Notes under the pieces: generated by a model
Database searches by the model: none
What the model was told of the DNA's origin: nothing
What the model saw: only the letters and a program-made list of their open reading frames with translations
Made by a program: the position numbers and the translations under genes
In this document: piece after piece, positions 5,200 through 6,536 of the stretch
Layout: every line of letters begins with the position of its first letter
Numbering within the stretch: the first letter of the stretch is position 1
Origin: Myxococcales bacterium
Lineage (GTDB): Bacteria > Myxococcota_A > Polyangia > Fen-1088
Length of the DNA stretch: 6,536 nucleotides
Assembly: GCA_003161835.1 (NCBI GenBank)
Contig: PMNO01000560.1
Coordinates: forward strand, 2,975-9,510
Reading direction: 5' to 3'

Positions 5200-6103
5200 T
5201 ACTGTCCAGGTAGACGGATCCGTTCCAGGCCGCCGAGAGGTTGATCTTAAGGCCAAATCCTGCGATGGGGCCTGAGGGATTGGGAACCTTGACCGTGATT
5301 GTGTTCCAAGCACCGACGGTCAGACTGCTGGTTGGGGTGTATGTGCCCGTCCACAGGTAGTTGGGCGCACCTTCCAGCACGTAGGGCTGCACCGCTTCGA
5401 CGGTTGATACCGAGGGAACGAACACGTGGAACGTCACTGTCGCGCCCGCCGGGATTGCGGGATTGGGTACCGCCGCCACCTGATACATGCTGGGCCCGGA
5501 CGCCGCCATCGTCGCCGCCAGCGAAGCCTGGCCCGCAAAACGCACCACCGTGCTTCTTGCGATGGACGCGAAAGCGGGCGTGTTTGCGGCGGCGGCCCAC
5601 CCTTGGGCGGAGGTGCCGCTTTCGAAGCTGTATCGCGCGGTATCCGGTTGCGTGCCGCCCGTGCCCATACCACCGGTGCCCGAACCACCGGTTCCCATGC
5701 CGCCCGCCCCCGCTCCGCCATGTGCTGCCCCACCGGTGCCGGCTCCCCCGGTCGCGGGGACGCCGCCGGTGCTCGCACCGCCCGTGCTCGTGCCGCCCGT
5801 GCTCGTGCCGCCCGTGCTCGCGCCGCCGGTGCTCGCGCCGCTCCCGCCCATCTCCGGGCTCCCGCCCGATCCCATTCCACCCAGTCCCTCGCTACCCCCG
5901 GTTCCGTCGGCTGTGATGCCGCCAGAGCCAAAGAACCAACCGCCCGTACCGGGTGCCTCCACCAAATCGACGTCGAACCGCGCAGCCCCGTCTTGTCCGA
6001 TATTCCCCGTCCGAACGTAGACCGGCGATCCGCAGCCCGCGAGCAAAAGTAGGGCGATCCCGAGTACACGTTTGACCATTCGCGAATACATCTTCGTACT
6101 CAT
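5189..6103 (-). CDS. Surface lipoprotein with Gly-rich repeat linker and C-terminal carbohydrate-binding-like domain
   Basis: Predicted as 304 residues from the ATG at 6103. The signal peptide MSTKMYSRMVKRVLGIALLL ends in a good lipobox, LLAGC, with Cys24 as the lipidated residue. A short region (25-50) precedes a linker of about 100 residues (51-150) made almost only of Gly, Thr, Ser, Ala and Met. This linker holds five [A/T]STGG units followed by looser TGG/GTGG repeats, as in many myxobacterial outer-membrane lipoproteins. The last 150 residues form a separate domain starting YSFESGTSAQGW and ending GSVYLDSINW. Its pattern (FE..., LWTGTYTP, VGAWNTITVKVPNP) resembles galactose-binding-like carbohydrate-binding modules. 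Glycan binding is inferred; no catalytic domain is present, so it may be an adhesin or scaffold. The ATGs at 6091 and 6079 are alternative starts. An upstream in-frame ATG at 6136 would spoil the signal peptide. It lies downstream of uxaC on the same strand (169 bp), and its 3' end overlaps lspA by 11 bp. Confidence 0.82.
   Translation of the reverse strand: MSTKMYSRMVKRVLGIALLLLAGCGSPVYVRTGNIGQDGAARFDVDLVEAPGTGGWFFGSGGITADGTGGSEGLGGMGSGGSPEMGGSGASTGGASTGGTSTGGTSTGGASTGGVPATGGAGTGGAAHGGAGAGGMGTGGSGTGGMGTGGTQPDTARYSFESGTSAQGWAAAANTPAFASIARSTVVRFAGQASLAATMAASGPSMYQVAAVPNPAIPAGATVTFHVFVPSVSTVEAVQPYVLEGAPNYLWTGTYTPTSSLTVGAWNTITVKVPNPSGPIAGFGLKINLSAAWNGSVYLDSINW
5762..5836 (-). repeat. Tandem 15-bp repeat encoding [A/T]STGG, five units
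   Basis: Five adjacent 15-bp units lie inside the lipoprotein gene, in phase with its codons, so each unit adds five residues. On the plus strand the repeat reads as variants of CCCGTGCTCGTGCCG; two units (5781-5795 and 5796-5810) are identical and the others differ at one to three bases. Looser 15-bp copies continue from about 5655 to 5760. Copy number can change without a frameshift, so linker length may vary between strains. Confidence 0.85.
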
Positions 6104-6272
6104 GGGTCGGCAGGGGGTAGTGCCCCCCGCCGCCAATCCCAGCTCATATTGTGGACCGAACCGGGGCCTCAGGCGGGAATTCCGCGGACTTAACCGGTCG
6201 AAAGATCTATGTAGTATGGGTCGCTAAAAGTGCGACGTCGCGGTCGGCCATGGCGGGCGTGCCGCCATTTCG
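6104..6272. promoter_or_regulatory. Intergenic region between uxaC and the repeat lipoprotein gene
   Basis: This 169-bp gap follows uxaC and precedes the lipoprotein gene on the same strand. It is long enough for a separate promoter. The stretch at about 6190-6230 is richer in A/T, but I could not place -35 and -10 boxes with confidence. A five-GC-pair inverted repeat, GGGGG-TAGTG-CCCCC (6113-6127), would form a hairpin in the leader just before the ATG at 6103. A perfect 10-bp palindrome, GCGACGTCGC, lies at 6232-6241. Confidence 0.35.
6250..6268 (-). terminator. Inverted repeat just after uxaC, possible terminator
   Basis: ATGGCGG and CCGCCAT form a perfect 7-bp stem with a 5-nt loop, starting 5 bases past the uxaC stop codon (6273-6275). 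Position and stability suggest a terminator or 3'-end stabiliser. No T-run follows on the minus strand, so it is not a classical intrinsic terminator. Confidence 0.4.
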
Positions 6273-6536
6273 CTAGAGCTTGTAGGCCCGCTTGGCCAGC
6301 GTGTACGCGAGATCGACCGCCAGTTCTTGGGCTTCGTCTTCGTCGAGACGGTGGTCGCTGACCAGCTGGGCCAGAAATCCACAATCCATGCGCCGCGCGA
6401 CGTCGTGGCGAGCGGGGATCGACAGGAAGGCCCTCGTGTCGTCGTTGAACCCCACGGTGTTGTAGAACCCGGCCGTCTCCGTCACCCGCTCGCGATAGAA
6501 CCGCATGCCCTCCGGGCTGTCGAAGAACCACCACGA
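6273..6536 (-). CDS. uxaC: Glucuronate (uronate) isomerase, C-terminal part
   Basis: The last 87 residues of a protein that begins beyond the right edge. UxaC converts D-glucuronate to D-fructuronate and D-galacturonate to D-tagaturonate, the first step of hexuronate breakdown in the cytosol. The visible part carries family marks: SWWFFDSPEGM at the edge, matching the WWF/D segment of UxaC, then NTVGFNDDTRAFLSIPARHD (27-46). This last segment corresponds to the usual VGMLTDSRSFLSYxRHEYFRR, with the Asp-Arg, FLS and Arg-His positions kept. It ends in a normal helical C-terminus (ELAVDLAYTLAKRAYKL). The variant around 'VGFNDDTRAFLSIPARHDVARR' differs somewhat from the E. coli form, suggesting a divergent bacterial branch. 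The internal ATG at 6504-6506 is not the start, since coding signal continues upstream to the edge. The repeat lipoprotein gene follows on the same strand. No other uronate genes are visible here. Confidence 0.85.
   Translation of the reverse strand, partial: SWWFFDSPEGMRFYRERVTETAGFYNTVGFNDDTRAFLSIPARHDVARRMDCGFLAQLVSDHRLDEDEAQELAVDLAYTLAKRAYKL

Noticed and set aside
4549..5313. Minus-strand frame of 254 codons opposite lspA
   Set aside because: The plus strand has every LspA motif including both catalytic Asp; the antisense protein is low in hydrophobic structure and has no family pattern.
5487..6020. Plus-strand Pro-rich frame with PPVL-type repeats (177 codons)
   Set aside because: The Pro repeats are the antisense reading of the Gly-rich linker of the lipoprotein, which has a proper signal peptide and a folded C-terminal domain.
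6104..6136. Longer start of the repeat lipoprotein at the ATG at 6136
   Set aside because: It would add 11 residues (MAAGGTTPCRP) ahead of a complete lipoprotein signal peptide and place a second Cys there; the start at 6103 is more natural.
1..6536. tRNA, rRNA, CRISPR array, insertion sequence or prophage signals
   Set aside because: No cloverleaf-like sequence, spaced direct repeats, transposase motifs or terminal inverted repeats were seen; the only tandem repeat is coding.

Overview
The window looks like chromosomal DNA from a high-GC Gram-negative bacterium, most likely a member of the Myxococcota (Polyangia-like) or a related deltaproteobacterial lineage. This is inferred from the strong G/C bias at third codon positions, from two predicted lipoproteins, one with a long Gly/Thr/Ser-rich linker typical of myxobacterial surface proteins, and from the many long antisense shadow frames seen in such genomes. 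No sequence search was possible, so the taxonomy is tentative.

Layout. Eight protein genes fill almost the whole window, and the first seven alternate strictly in strand. From left to right they are: the N-terminal part of a secreted SLT (lytic transglycosylase-like) protein that has lost its catalytic Glu (1-513, minus); an HD-domain phosphohydrolase of the SAMHD1/COG1078 type (623-2005, plus); a Cys-rich putative lipoprotein of unknown function (2070-2576, minus); methionine sulfoxide reductase MsrA (2676-3341, plus); an AI-2E family multispanning membrane protein (3350-4504, minus); lipoprotein signal peptidase LspA (4654-5199, plus); a lipoprotein with a Gly-rich repeat linker and a C-terminal carbohydrate-binding-like domain (5189-6103, minus); and the C-terminal end of glucuronate isomerase UxaC (6273-6536, minus).

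The three divergent gaps (about 109, 99 and 149 bp) must hold the promoters. The three convergent junctions are tight (64 bp, 8 bp, and an 11-bp overlap). No stretch of more than 300 bases lacks a gene.

The genes do not form one pathway. The functional links are loose: LspA would process both lipoproteins, and most other products concern the cell envelope or housekeeping (peptidoglycan-like fold, oxidative repair, nucleotide hydrolysis, membrane transport). I see no defence island, mobile element, CRISPR array, RNA gene or clear new multi-gene system. The observations most worth following are the degenerate SLT domain, the uncharacterised Cys-rich lipoprotein, the 15-bp in-frame repeat in the surface lipoprotein, a G-quadruplex-like tract in the AI-2E/lspA promoter region, and the lack of Shine-Dalgarno motifs across the window.
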